Source of the DNA: Lagopus muta | Taxonomy: Eukaryota > Chordata > Aves > Galliformes > Phasianidae | Direction of reading: 5' to 3' | DNA: 64,000 nucleotides | Assembly: GCF_023343835.1 (NCBI RefSeq) | Contig: NC_064440.1 | Coordinates: 29,457,537 to 29,521,536 of the forward strand | In this document: positions 26,801-40,340 of the stretch, one piece after another | Layout of the letters: the number at the start of each line of letters is the position of its first letter | Position numbering within the stretch: position 1 is the stretch's first letter | Made by a program: the position numbers and the translations under genes | Notes under the pieces: generated by a model | What the model was told of the DNA's origin: nothing | The model's database searches: none | What the model saw: only the letters and a program-made list of their open reading frames with translations

Positions 26801-29800
26801 TATCAGTGTAACTTCATACCCTCACAAGTAGTGATCCTTCTTCATGGTGAATCAGTAATAAAACCTGCAAATTTAGAATAAATAAACAATCTTGGTCAGA
26901 TTCTGCTTGCAGCCTTGATAAGGTGAAAATGGCAGTAGGATCCATGGTCAGATCACACAGGCATAAAGAGGGAAAATTCACAGTGTCCTAACAGTAGGAA
27001 CATAATGTAAACGATGGAGCTACGCTTTGGCACGATTACAAGCAGCCTGAGCAACATGTGTCTACGTTTGATTCTCCCTGGGTTAGAACAGAGAAAACCA
27101 ATGACAGTAAGTTGTAATGGAAGAACCGAAATTCTAAGAATTACATCCATCTAGAAGGATGGAAGTTTTGTCAAAAACAGAAAATTGGCAAGTATTTTTC
27201 ACACTCTTTGTATCTTCTGAGCTTTCTCAGATGTTTTACTGGGAAGATGGAAAACTGGAAAATTGTTATCAGGGAGATGCTGATTTTCAGTCTTAAATAC
27301 AGAAGTTCAAAAGTGGTATTGGGGAATGTGGTAGCCTTTTTTTAGTGTGGGCTATGTCTGTGTTGCATAGAAATGGCTCTTCCTTATAATGCATTGAAAA
27401 TAGTTAACAGTATTATCTTAGTCATAAAACTACTTCAGTCTGCTTGTATCTGAACTACTGTACTGAATTGATACAATGGCAATTGTGCTGCTACTGATAC
27501 ACGGTAATACTCAGTGGAAAAGGTGAGCGCGAGCCCAAGGTAGGACGCATGGAGTCAGGTCAAAGGTCCTTCTGGGTCTGTAGGCTGTCCCTGTCTGCGT
27601 ACAACAGCTGACGCCCAGGAAAGGATATACAAAGTGATACAACAAGAACAACTAATTTCTTTCCAGTGCTGATTACACTATAAAGGTTAGCTGTATGGCA
27701 GAAATTCTCTCATTTTTCAAGTAGAACTTCCTTCTTTAATGAGTTGAAGTGGATTTTCCTGCTGTTTCCTACTGCTGGCTAACAAAGAGTCAGATGTGCG
27801 CTTTCTCAGGATACAGAATGTGTATAAAAGCTCTCATGGGTTCTTGTCAGTTGTTACAGGTAGGCAGCTAAATGTTTGAGAGGAATTCTTAAGGGTTTTT
27901 TCTTTGCTTTTAATGTGTTAGACTAGGAGAACTATAGTTTTATAGCACAAGTGCGTGGCCCAAAGGAAAAGAAAGATACATTTTCTCTCATTAACAATTT
28001 CTGAAAGAAGTTACATTGCAGAAACCTCTTTGTAGATGTTAGAAGTATGTGTAATCCTGTGTTTATCATGAAAGTACTAAATGGCAAGTAATTAGTCCCC
28101 AAAATGGCTGCTGAAGACCCTACTACATAGCTGAATAGGGGACAGTGATAAGTTGATTTGCTTCATTCTCCTTGTTTGTGTCAAAGCTAGGATTATAATT
28201 GGGCATTTGGTTTGTTAACATGCAGAACACAAGGCTGTGCTACTTCTCCATGAGGATTTATCTGCAAATTAATCAAAATCCTCTTACTGATTCAGTTTGA
28301 AACTCAAAATAAAATAAAATAAAAAATCAGACTTTAAAGCATCCTCGGACATACAGCTCAGCATGGTTGGGTTGCTGATATCTCAAAAGAAAAAGCTTTT
28401 CACCTGATATTTAGAGAGGCAGCTGGATTCCACGGATCCCTGTGACATCTGTCCCAGGGAAAAAGAAACCTACCCTGAACAGCAGAGTTACAGCCTGTGC
28501 CTGGCATGTTGGAGAACAGCATTGAAATGATACGTTTGTCTCCACTGCTAAATAATTTACACTGTATTCAATATGATTAAGGAGCAAATTGGACTGATTT
28601 GACTAATATCTTCCCAAAGGCATTTTTAAAAAATGAGACAATAACTGGGACTGGGAAGTATCAGATTTGCTCCATTAGTTAGACAGCTATGGTAGAAATT
28701 ATGTTAAGATGATAATGATGACATGTAAAAAAATGCTATTAACTAGGAGAATATCATGATCATCTTAAAAGTCAGACTGAGATGAAATAATTCTTTTTTT
28801 TTTTTTGTAGTTTACTTAATTTTTATCTGAGATTTTTAACTGACTTTTAATCATCCATTAAACAAGTCCACTAAATACACTCTTACACAGTTTGTATGCT
28901 AACTGAAAGGCAGGTGACAGCTCCTTTACACTACACAGAACAACTCAGAGTATTTTTGGATAAGAAGGGAAGGCTCTCTCTTTCAGTTACTGTGCATGTA
29001 GCTTGCATTTATTTGTTTATTGATCTTTACACAACCTTGCCAGGAGGTTGCCATGCTTCTTTCTAGTCACACACTTGAAAAGACTCCTGCACATTGTGTT
29101 TCCTCCTCTACTTTTATTTTTGCAATGCAAGCTAACACCTTGGAGAGTGAAAGGTATCTTTGCTCTTTGGCTATCAGAGCTGTGACTGCCACGTAAGAAG
29201 ACATGCTGAAGGTAGCTTTTAAGTCCTGCTGGGAACTTAAGCTTTCAAGCTTCACCAGTAACTGTCAAGGGTCTCTGAAGTACTTGCTCTTTTGTCTTCA
29301 TTGTTTTCTTAAGTAGACTTCTACCAGATTAGTTTTCAGACTAATTAAAACCTGAAATCACAGGCATTTTCATGACTTTTATGGGAATATAAGGAACACA
29401 ATCTTGCAAGCCTTGCTTTTCCCATTGGCCTAAATGGAACTTTGAGTTAGCTTGTGAGTTAAGAGAGAGAAGTTCGTGTGTGTGTGTACATAAACATACT
29501 GTATTAGGTAATAATTATCCTAGATATTCTAGTAACTCTATTAATAACATTTCTTTCTATTGCAGAATTCTATAATGCTTAGATATGTATGACACCAAAT
29601 AAAGGTAGTGAAATTCTAAAAAAAATCATTTCCAAGTTTATGTCATGTGTAGGAAAGAGTGAAGCAAAGAAAGATTAAAATATTTTAAGTCTACACAGAG
29701 AACCTTAAGAAATTGTTAGTGAAAATGAAATATGAAAATGTACAACATTGGCAAGGACTGAATTAACTTAAAGAAAACAGTTTGGGAGATGAGAACTGTG

Positions 29801-32800
29801 TAGTAAAATAACATGTTAAAAAGAAGAGTCTTTAGAAACCAAAATGGAGATGATTATATAATACGGGTGCTGAATCTGTGAAACAGCATTTCCACTTAGG
29901 TAGTTTTAGATTCACATGGATTTTTGGTGAGGTCAAAGTGTAAATCACTAGGAATCAGTGGAAAAGAGACCACATGTTTGTGCAAGGTCTTCTATAGAAA
30001 CCCAGTTTGAGAATTAAGTTTGAACTTGATCAGATGATGTTGATACATCATGTTTAAATAGCATATCTAATGTGAATTATTTGGAAAATATTGTATGGGC
30101 AGTGGAGTACATTAGAGTAATTGGTGTTGAGTAGGGTGACAAGGCTAAACAACCTAGATGAACTCATTTCAGGGTGAAGTGGCAGGTATTGAAGTAAGGA
30201 ATATCTGTTTCCAGGATGAAGAACTGAGAAGATACTCATGGGGAGAGTCTGGCTTTCTTAGTCAACCAACATTTTTTTAAGACAATTAAAAATCCATTAG
30301 AGGTTTCAGAAGGAAGTTAGGGGCTGCTCAATTGTTCTTCAAAAAGTGAAGGAAAATAGAAAAATGGAAAATGATTTTTGTATCTTAATAGATGCTGTTC
30401 TTATTCTTCTTCAACCTGCCTTGCATAGTGGTAACATTTTTCTTGCAGGCTTCATTTCTTGAGGATGCCAGATCCTGTTTTGAAACGGCTTCTTAAATGT
30501 CATGTCAGCTAATTATTTTTTTCAAGTTTGTCAAAACCATTAAAAGCCAAAATCAGGTGAAATTGCACATCAATAGAAACGAAGCAGGAAAGTGAGCAGT
30601 TTGCACATCACACGTAATGAATCACAACTGAATGTGCATCTAACACCAGTTTACTTCTTTCTTCTAGGCGCTACTCCATTCCAGTAGCACACAGAATCCA
30701 TTACTGTTTATCTTGATATTTAGAATTATTCGAGCTGCATTTAGATTTTTCAAAACCAAAGGTAGAACACATGGCTGTGTTATGTCCTGAGCTGATGGGG
30801 TAGCTGAAGACTTATCTTTAGTTACTGGGTGATTTCTTTTCTAGCCATTGCACCACTGCAGTCGTGTTTCATATGCTGATGCTGAGAACAAAGCTGGTGA
30901 GAAGATTTTCTGTACTAATGCACAGATAGGGAAGTGACCTGGAGGAGTGAAGGGAGGAGAAGACTCGTGGCATTCAGCCCCTTCCCGGCAGTGTTTCTAA
31001 TGACAGCTTGCACCACCCGTTCTGCCCAAATATCTGGCCGTACACAGAACAGCAATGAGGAAATACTTGCTAGGTGACTGGCAACATAACCAGTAACAGT
31101 GTTGACATGAATTATGTTTCTGATCTCATGCCTCACTGGTATTATGTGATTGATGTGTGGGAGAATTCATTTACAATCGTATTAGGACTGAAAAGTTGAA
31201 GAATGTGACATGCAGAATTGGACGGCCACCTCTTCTAGATTTAACTAAATAACAAATAGAACCTATGGACAGTAGAGAAGTAATTGCAGACTGGAAATGT
31301 TCGTGTTGCATGTGGTGGGTGAAATGCCACAGGAATTCTAAGTTAAAAATGCTGGCTTTTTAAAGGGACTAATTTTATGAGCACTATCAGCATTTTTTGT
31401 AGTGGTGTGCAGTAGGATAACGGTAACTGTATATCATGCTTCAGGGTATAAGGATTTTTTTAAGCCCTTAAGTATCCTTCTGCATTGGTGAGTGCAAATG
31501 CAGCAGTACATTGCACATCTGGTTCTGCTGAAATCTGCCTCGACAGCACTGGCTGTTGGTCAGACACTTAGATTGTAATAGATTTTTTTATGCTCCAATA
31601 CCAATTTTTCCTTTTAAGAAATCAACAACAGCACCAAAATGGTGCAGACTCCTATTCCTAACTACTGCTAGTTATCAAGTACTATAAGTAAAACAATTTC
31701 ACAAATGCTGGTATAGTCTGACTTGTTGCCTTGCATGCAAAGGTAGGCAGTAGGCAATCCTAACTTTCAGTTATCAGGTTCAGTACTATTCTTTTCTATG
31801 CTATTGTTTTTAATATTTAGAGTAATTAAAAATGTCTTGATTCAAGTTAAATTCCTTGCATTTCCATCTGAACATTAGCATGCTCTTTTTGTGAAGTGTT
31901 TGTTACCACTTTTATTAAGAGAGATAACAAAAGGAAATTCTGCTTAGACACTTCTGTGATACATTTAAGTTACTTTCCAACTAGTTCATCTTCAGAAGTA
32001 AGACTTCATCATCTAACTGCAGGCAGTGAACAGGTCTTTTGTGCAAGTGTTTCTCATACATCTCTCAATTTCTGCTCAACAGAATAGGTGGCAGTTGCTG
32101 TGGAATTGTTCTTACTTCCTGCCTGGAAAAATGATTGTGCAGCATTTTATTATTTAATTCTTGACAGAAAATGGTATGTGCTTGAATTAAATTCTTCTTA
32201 CTGCTTATGGAACCATGACAGTTCCACATAGAACCGTGACAGGAACAGTTGTGTACAGTTCAGTACTGGACAGAGTGTTTTTGTTAAATTCAGCAGCTAA
32301 AGTGAATAGGCTTAATTTTTTTTTTTTTTTGTTCCATGTGTCACTATTATTTTATGTTAGACCATATTTTAGTCCTTCTAACTTTAAAATAGCTAAGCAT
32401 GTGTCCTGCTTAACTTTGGTGCCATCGCTTTATCTATTTCCTTATCGTTCTGGTGTGAAGTGGAACTTCACCTCTGGGAATTTTTAAAAACCATAACCTA
32501 GCTCTGCATCAGTGTGAAGCAATCCCCATTTCCTGGCCAAAATCACTGCATGCTTCTGCTGTGCACAGTGAAACAGCTGCAACATCCGGACTGAAAACTT
32601 TGTATGAGAGGAGAAAGTGGAGTAATGAGTCCTACACTCTGTTCTTGAATTCTCTGCACGCTCTACAGCTTAACCTTCCCCCCCCCCCCCCCCCCAAAAA
32701 AAAAAAAAAGAAACAATCTTCAAAAAGGAAGGATTACTATTTTGAGGAAATTTCCTGGGTTGCCCTGACGAGTTCAGAGTGTGCATTTGTGAAAGCTCTT

Positions 32801-33599
32801 ACTGTGACGAGGCTGTCAAGCATTTGACGGATACCAGCTTTCCTGCATGGCAATAAAGACCTGATGAAAGTCAGGAGTGCCTTCCCTCCCCACACATGTA
32901 TGGGAAGGGCATTTATCATTGCTTGTCTGAGACACAAATGGCACTGTTGATTTTTTTACTTTTGAGGTGGTTGGCCCCTGTTTCAGAAGGCACACACAAA
33001 CATAAAAATCTGTATCATGGAGCAGGTTGCTGACCTTGATTCTTTCTGTAACTACTTCATGCACAGCTGTTGATCTCACTCTGATTACTTGTGGTTCTCA
33101 GGGTAGAAAATATACAAGCTCTCACTCCAGTTGCTGTTGATGTTTTCTGCATTGTTTTGGCAGGAATGCTTGCACAGCTGCTTTTTTTTTTTTTAATCAT
33201 AGAGCATCACTGGGGACTGAAATCCTTGTTCTGATGACTTATTTTTAGCCTATACTGATGGAACTCCTAAAATCCCTGTGCTGACACCTCTTACCTTATA
33301 GCTTGTAGGTACGACAATCATGAAACTGTTCATCACATGGCAGCACTACCTGCTAATGCACTACAACCTCCTGAACAGGAGTGGATTTTCTTAATGCAAT
33401 GTCATCTCCCTTCCATTTTGTTCTCATCACATTGCCACTGCTCTAATATATGAACTCTGCAGAAAATAATTTCTCTTAGTTATGCCTTATTAGCAGAGTA
33501 AAAGCAATTCTGACCTGTCAATAGGAATGAAAATGAAACAGGAACAGATGCAGGAGATGTTTTGCGACTGGAAACACTAATTCATTCCTCAGGTGAGAC
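20831..33599. other. Gene-free interval, 12.8 kb
   Basis: AT-rich intergenic DNA between the ASDURF promoter and SLC40A1. I found no recognisable exon, CR1 tail, tRNA or snRNA here. Short low-complexity patches occur: AAAATA repeats near 28305, a T run near 28795, a GT run near 29480, and a C18A14 tract at 32678. Regulatory elements could be present but cannot be read without conservation data. Confidence 0.5.
32678..32709. repeat. C18 then A14 homopolymer junction
   Basis: Eighteen C (32678-32695) directly followed by fourteen A (32696-32709). Such tracts are length-unstable and prone to sequencing error. Confidence 0.95.
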
Positions 33600-33800
33600 A
33601 AAAGAAGATGCAGATGAGGACAGTCAAGCAGTGGAACAAGTTCGCTGGAGAGGTTTTTTTAGTCTTGAATCTTTAGAGGTTTTCAAGATCAGCCTGGATA
33701 AAGTTCCAATTAACCTGTTCTCAGAGCTGACTTTGCTTGGAGCAGGAGATGAAACGAGAGACCTGAGGTCTCTTCAAACCCAAATTATCCTGTTATTCAA
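33600..33800 (+). mobile_element. Old CR1 3'-end fragment, sense
   Basis: Diverged sense-strand CR1: 'CAGTCAAGCAGTGGAACAAG', 'GAGGTTTTCAAGATCAGCCTGGATAAAG', 'TCTCAGAGCTGAC', 'GGAGCAGGAGATGA', and the terminal 'CAAATTATCCTGTTATTC', which corresponds to the CR1 end AATTATCCTATGATTC. Confidence 0.8.
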
Positions 33801-33984
33801 ATCTGTGAGTTCAAGAAAAGCTTAAAGGCATCTAACACAGGGCTGATAAGACCTGCCACAATCTGGCCTGCTGTTTACCTGCATCCTCTTCGTTTCTTTG
33901 CCCTTCTTTCTAGTCAGACTGCTTCCATCTGCTTTTTCTGTGAGTTGACCTGTGTTTGTGTGGGGTGCTATCTACAAGAATTAC

Positions 33985-34298
33985 AGAATGACCGAAGTTG
34001 TCCAAATCTTGTCCACCCCTTCTTCTCTAGCAGGGCCACCTAGAGCAGGTCGCCCAGGAGCATGTCCAGGCAGGTTTTTGAAGGAGAGAGACTCTGCAGT
34101 GTTTCTGGGCAACCTGTATCATTGCTCCATCACCTCCACAGTGCAATAAGTATTTTCTGATGTGTGGGTAGAACCTGCTGTGCCTCAGTTTGTGCTCATG
34201 GTCTCCTGTCCCGTCTCTCTGCACCACTGAAAAGAGCCTGGCCTTACCCTTTTTCTGCTCTTCCTTCAGGTATTCATGGACATCGCCGAGTTCTCCCT
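33985..34298 (-). mobile_element. CR1, antisense, left part (split by solo LTR)
   Basis: Antisense CR1: 'AGGGCCACCTAGAGCAGGTCGCCCAGGA', 'TCCAGGCAGGTTTTTGAA', 'CTCCATCACCTCCACAGTGC', 'GGTATTCATGGACATC'. It breaks at 34298 exactly where a solo LTR begins and resumes at 34748. Confidence 0.88.
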
Positions 34299-34747
34299 TG
34301 TCATGGTTTTATGTTTGGTTGTCAGTATTCCACATCATAACATCATGTAATGCACTGGGAGTTTGGCTGCTGATGCTGAAGTTCTGGGTGCCTGTCCAGA
34401 GGAGAAGAGCTACATTTCCCCAGGGGGCTTTGCAGTCAGTGAGAAGATAGAACTCCTGGCAAGGTCACCTGATGTGCGCTTCTCCTTCTGCTCTTCTCTG
34501 TCTGCTCTTCTTCATCGGCTCAACTGGACTGCACTTCTCTCCTCAGCGTTGTGGTGAGGCCTATCCACCTTTCAGACACTCTCATTTTTTGCTGATACTG
34601 TATTTAGTAAATTAGTTTGTTTCACCTCAGATCGTTGCTGCTGTTTCCAATTATTTTGGAGTCCCCAGTTTCCCTTTTCTGGAGGCACAGGTCCCTCTGC
34701 CCCACTGGTCACGGAGCCGGGCTGAACCAGCCTGTAAACCATTGACA
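34299..34747 (+). mobile_element. Solo LTR of an endogenous retrovirus (probable ERVL type), nested in CR1
   Basis: 449-bp element starting TGTCATGG and ending ATTGACA, giving terminal inverted TGTCA...TGACA. It is flanked on both sides by the 5-bp duplication TCCCT (34294-34298 and 34748-34752). Removing it and one duplication rejoins the flanking CR1. It carries no gag, pol or env, so it is a solo LTR left by recombination. A 5-bp duplication is characteristic of ERVL-like integrases (ERV1 usually 4, ERVK usually 6). Strand is assigned from the TG...CA reading and could be either. Confidence 0.85.
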
Positions 34748-35360
34748 TCCCTGCACCTCCTTTTTTCCCCACTGAGCAGTCCTAGCCCTTTCAGCCTTTT
34801 CTCGTAGGAGATGTGCTCCACTCCCTTTGTAAGATTTGTGACCTTTTGTTGGGATTTCTCCAGTATGTCTATGTCTCTCTAGTTCTAAGCAGCTCAGAAG
34901 TAGACTCAGCACTCTAGGTGTGGCCTTGCCAGCACTGAGAATCAGCTCCCTTGAGCTGCTGGTAATACTTGAGCTACTGTAGCCCAAGATATCATTTACA
35001 TTCTTGGTGGTGAGAGCTTGCTGGCTCCTTTGCAACTTTGTTTCCACCAGGACCTCCAGGTCTTTTCTACCTGGCAGCTTTCCAGCTGAGTGGCCCCCAG
35101 CATATACTTGTGCATAGGGTTGTTCCTTCTCAGATGCAGGACTTAGGCTTCTTGCTGAACTTCAGTGAGTTCCCATCAGCCCATTTCTCAGAACCCTCTC
35201 AGCCTGTTTCTCAAATGAGTTGCTGTCAGTCAGTTTCTCAAAATGCATTTCTCAAATCCAATGACCTGCCCCTACACTCCAGTACAAAGATCGTACTGAT
35301 GAATTCTCCCCAAGACCATTCACAAACTTCCACAAAGTTTTCCTGGGGAGAGAAGTGAAC
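34748..35360 (-). mobile_element. CR1, antisense, right part (split by solo LTR)
   Basis: Continuation of the same CR1: 'CCCTTTCAGCCTTTTCTCGTAGGAGATGTGCTCCA', 'CACTCTAGGTGTGGCCTTGCCAGCACTGAG', 'AGGTCTTTTCTACC', and 'AGATGCAGGACTTAGGCTTCTTGCTGAACTT', all antisense CR1 landmarks. The right edge is approximate; 35170-35265 has degenerate 'CAGCCTGTTTCTCA'-like tandem copies. Confidence 0.85.
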
Positions 35361-38300
35361 AGGAACAATGTGTTCCACATTATATTTTCAGGAAGTCTTG
35401 CTGTTTCCTTTGATGTGCTCATATGCTGAGGCTAATTTCCTTGCCTTTTTCATGCTGATAATAATACTGTATGTGATTGGTTACCCTGTTTTCCTAATTT
35501 TTATGCTTTTTTTCATTGCTTTTGATAGAATAGCCTTTTTGACCTGCCCAGTCAAGCCTCTTTCAGCCTCTTAATCTGGCCATTCTTTAATCCTTGTGTT
35601 TACTCAAACACTTTCAATAAATGAATCACACCTTTTATTTCATACTTATGTTAATTCCACTTTCCCTACTGTCTCTTCCATTCAGTAGATATGTGCTGTT
35701 TGTTCCTGCGCCTGATCTCTTTTCTGTACTACTGCACACTCAATCTTCAAGTCATTTTAGGTGATCCCACATTTCTAATTCAGCCTGGTCATCAAAAAGC
35801 TGTATCAAATGGGAAAGCAGATAAGCACATGGGAAAGGTGTTATGTGAGGAGGTGGCTCTGAAGACACTCAAGGGAGGTGCCCTGAGGAGAACCTAGGAC
35901 AGAGCACACATGTGTTTTAGATATGAATGTGACTTTTCCTCCCAGAGAACTAATTATGGCTTGTGAATTCTGTTAACAGTGCACATTCCCCTGGGATTTT
36001 AAAAGTCCTTGATATCCTGCTGTAGGAATCTGTAACAGGAACCTGGGGGATATTGCGAGAGAAGGAGCTCAGCTGAGTTTTGACTCATTTGAATTTCTCA
36101 TCTGTAGCACAGTAGATCTGTAAACTGAGCTACACATTTTTTTCCTACGTAAACAATTCTCAAACACAATTAACTCTGAGAATTGACCTCCTTTTTATGA
36201 ACTCTCTAATTTATAATGTCACAACTAGTAGAGTACTGGGTGCTAAGCCTCAGCTGTTGTTTCACTCAGTTAATTGAGTATAATTGGCTTAAAATGGCCA
36301 TTGTTCTAACATCAGTCAGGGCACAATAACACCACTGTTCTCTGACTCCTGTTCCATGGCCTCTCTGCAGAATTACTCTTTATGCAATATGCATGTGGTG
36401 AAAGTAATAATAATATTCTTTGAATATTGCCTCCCTTTTTATGTTTTCTGAATACTTAACTGCATACATGAATTAACCTCTTAGTGACCCATTAATTATA
36501 ACACAGGTAGTAATTGCCATTTTACAAATGAGGGAACTGGAAGTTATAAACTAAACATGACTGTATGTGGCAGCATCTGAATTTACTGTGTAGGATACTA
36601 TTCATCTGCAAATTTTGAAAGACTGCAAATAACTCGTTTTTCACGGCATGGGGCATGAAGACAAAATATGCCCTTGTTTAGGAGTACATGTAATAAGAAC
36701 AAAACTAGTCTCTCACTAGTGGATTGTCACAGTACTGCTATCAAACTGCTGACAAAGCATGAAGGAAAATGGGACATGCTACTGATGTGTTCTGCCTGGA
36801 ATTCATAGCACTTGCAGGATTAGGTTAGTATGAGTACCAGTAGGTGTGCTGCTTAAAGCTTGGCATGGACAAAGCATCTGAGCACATGCCCCATTTCCTA
36901 TGTAGACTGTGTAGCTTTGCTGAGCTCTGCTACCGTAACTGGATTGATTTTAGATACTGCAGGGAAGGTGCACCCTGTGTTACTAAAAAAGCTGGAGAGG
37001 ATGGATTCAACTTCCTGAGTAGCAAGGCACTGTACTGTCCTGCTTTGGCATCAGTAAGGAGAGAGCACACAGTCTCATCCAATTTTTTAGTTAAGGCACA
37101 CGCATGGGTATTTTTTTCTTTTTTCATATTCAGATGTAAAAGTTTAGATCTAATGTCACTATAAGAAGTTTCTTGAGCTGTGTTATGTGTGGTGCTCTCA
37201 AATGTTAGAGATTGTGTTTATTTGTGTTCAGAGATACAGCCCATGTTTATTTTTAAGTTGTCTGCTATTTTGTTTTGCAGAACAATTGTATCAGCTGCAG
37301 GCAGATGTTCTGGTTCTGTCCTTTCCCAGCTCCTTAGGAGCTCCTTGCTGGCAGTGCCATAGGAGAAACTGAAATGTCCTTGGATCTCTGTAAGCACTGT
37401 TCAGCAGGGACTGACACATCGCTGTGTTATTGGTATTATTCTCATCCTAAATCCACAACACAGCAGCAAATCAGCTACTAGGAGGAAAATTAACTCTATC
37501 CCAGCTGAGACCCGGAAAATCGCTTAGTAAGCTATTATTTGTGTTTGAAAAAGTATTGATCAGATTTTCCTGTAGATATATGATAAAAGATAATCACTTT
37601 ACCCACACGCCACTTACAGCAGAGATTCTAATCTGACAATCAGTTGGGCATGTGAATAGCTTTAGCTGATAAATAGATGTGCATGTATGATTTTCTTGAA
37701 TCAAACATTAGCTAAATACAGAGAGTAATCATGGAGAAAATAAGTAGAGGACAGAGTAGATTGCAATAATAGAATGTTTTGAGTTCTCTCTGTAAGAATA
37801 GGCTATTTTTGCCCAAAAGGAGTAAGCAAGTTAATTCATTGTCTCCTGGCCTTTACTGCAAGTTTGGCTTATTATCTTCCAAGCGCTTTCCAAACATTTA
37901 TTAATTAATCTTTACAACACTCCGTGAGATTGGTAGATAAATACCACTGCGTTTATGAGAAACTGAGGCATTAAGGTGGAGTCATTTGTTCACAGCCACA
38001 TGGTGACTCAGTGATGAATTTGAGATCAGATCCAGAATTGCCTGGCACCCAGCCTGTCACTCACTGGATGCAGCCTCTTTCTGTTTTGTCTTCTTGTGTG
38101 CCAAAGCCTTACTGTTTTTCCTTGCTCTCTTCCCATGTGCCTTCTACTTCTCCCAGGCCATGCTGGGAGGACAGATCACGTCCACATTGCAAAGTACCGT
38201 GTTGAATTTTATTTTTTTCCTCATCAGTTCCTGATTTAGTAAATGGCTGGTCTTCCTGTTCTTTTAGGTGCTGTCTTTGGTCTCTGCAATTTAGAGAAGG

Positions 38301-40340
38301 TAATAAACTTAACTGAATGTATCTTGCATTTGTTAATTTGATATATCAAAACATAATGATGTATATTTTACTAATTAAATGTCAGGATGTAGCAAAACTT
38401 AATCACAGGAATGAATCTCATGTCTTGAATTAGTTAATGAAATACTTTTTAATATGGCTTCCTTTAAACCTCTATCTGGTTAAAATCTCAAGAAATGTAG
38501 CAGCTTTATTCTGAACAATGATTCCCAAAGCCCATGCATTTAATTGCATGCATTTAATTAACTAGAAAACAATAATTGTGAAGACAGACATATTCCCCTG
38601 CCCACTTTGAAATGATTCTCTCCATCCTGATAAGCAATTCCTGCCTTGTAACAGCCCAAGATCGTGTGTTTTGGAATCCTCTTTCTCTCCTTTCAGTTCT
38701 CCTTCTTAAAATAAATCAGGACAAGTTCCCCATTAAGGCTGCATCCAAGGTTCTGATGGCTCGAAGCAGTCATCCTGGAGGAAGTTACTTATGTCCAAAC
38801 TAAAGATTTTGTATGTCTCCAATAGCCCTAGTAAGGTCTGTGATGAGGGAGGGTTTGAACTGGTTTTCTAAATTCAGACATCTGCCATGCAGTTCGTACT
38901 CCAGAAGGGCACAGATTTCTTATAGAACCTATTGTGTATTTGCCATTTTGGTGTTTCGGGCACACAGGAGTGTCTCAAACTAAGTGCCTATATTTAGGCA
39001 GCCTAATTTGGGCCTACGTAGCATGTAGTCACTTCTGTTTTTCAGCTAAATTAATCACCATTTTTAAACTGGTGATGTAAAAGGGCATAAACAAAACAGT
39101 TGTTTTGCAATGGGAGGTATGAAATTGATTGCTAACAATAAGAATGTGATCAAAACAGAGAGACCACAGAAGAAAGGAATTCACAAACAAAAAACCTATG
39201 CTCCTCAGGATGGGTGTAAATATTGTGCAAATAGGCATTGAACTTAGAGGTTTAATTGTGTCAATGTTTTCTTCAATAATTATATGTTACATCAACTCTT
39301 TTGTTTGTTCACAAGGTTAACTACATCACAACAGCACTCCTGACCATGTCTGACATCTAGGGTTACAGATTCACTTAAGAAATATCCTCTGCTTGTTTAT
39401 GCTGTGGAATTTCCCAACCACTTTGTTATGATTTGTTATGGACTCATCCATAAAGCACTTGGAAGCACGTGCATAATAAATACCTGGCTATTTGTACTGA
39501 ATAAAGTAATGGACAATTACATGTTTTTGTAGGACAGAAGACTTTATTAGGGAGCAGCTAGTTGTTAAAAGACTACTTACTTGAAATTTACCATGAGAAG
39601 CAACTTAAGCCAGTCTTTGATGCAGTGAAGCAAGAGTCCTGCCTCAGCTGCAATTGAAGCCAGAAAAAAAAAATCAACATACCATTTTTAAGAGGCAATT
39701 TGTAATCCACTGGTCCTGCTGTTGTTTTACTTTTCTGACTGCAAACCAATGCAGTGTAGCTGGAGAATACAGCTAATAAACAACTGCCCTTCACAGTATC
39801 AGAGATATCTAGACATCATGATATTCTTTTCTTCTCACTGTTTGGAAATATTTGATCTTCTTTTCTGACGTGAGTACTGTAGGAAGGGAGTCTTGCCAAT
39901 TCGTGCTTGACTTTCTTGCCAGGCTACATATATATTTAGACCAAAACCCCCCTGGCATTACCAACTGTTCAAATCAGTTCCCTTAGTTGATTGATCTACT
40001 GATGTGCAAAATCTTAAGGATCTGATTCTGTTTATTATTACGCTAGCATTATTTGTACTATTACACTTGGTTTAAATGGAGTTGACTCATGAGCACTGAA
40101 TATAGATTTATTTTTCATGAGCAGTTTGTCTATAAGATCTAGTCATTTAGAACCTTTCCCTCAAAATCAAATCAACAGTGCTTATTCAAACAGACAGAAT
40201 ATATTTCTGACCGTTTCTTCTTTACACATACTGATGCTACTTGGTGGAGCCGTAATGGGATTATTTAAATTTCCTCCAGAAGAGTGGTTCACAGCCTGCA
40301 CTTTGAGAAAATTAACTTTTGAGATGGTAAAATGTCGGTG
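35361..40340. other. Gene-free interval, 5 kb
   Basis: AT-rich intergenic DNA. No recognisable coding exon, CR1 tail or RNA gene. Open frames of 60-106 codons have no family character. Confidence 0.5.
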
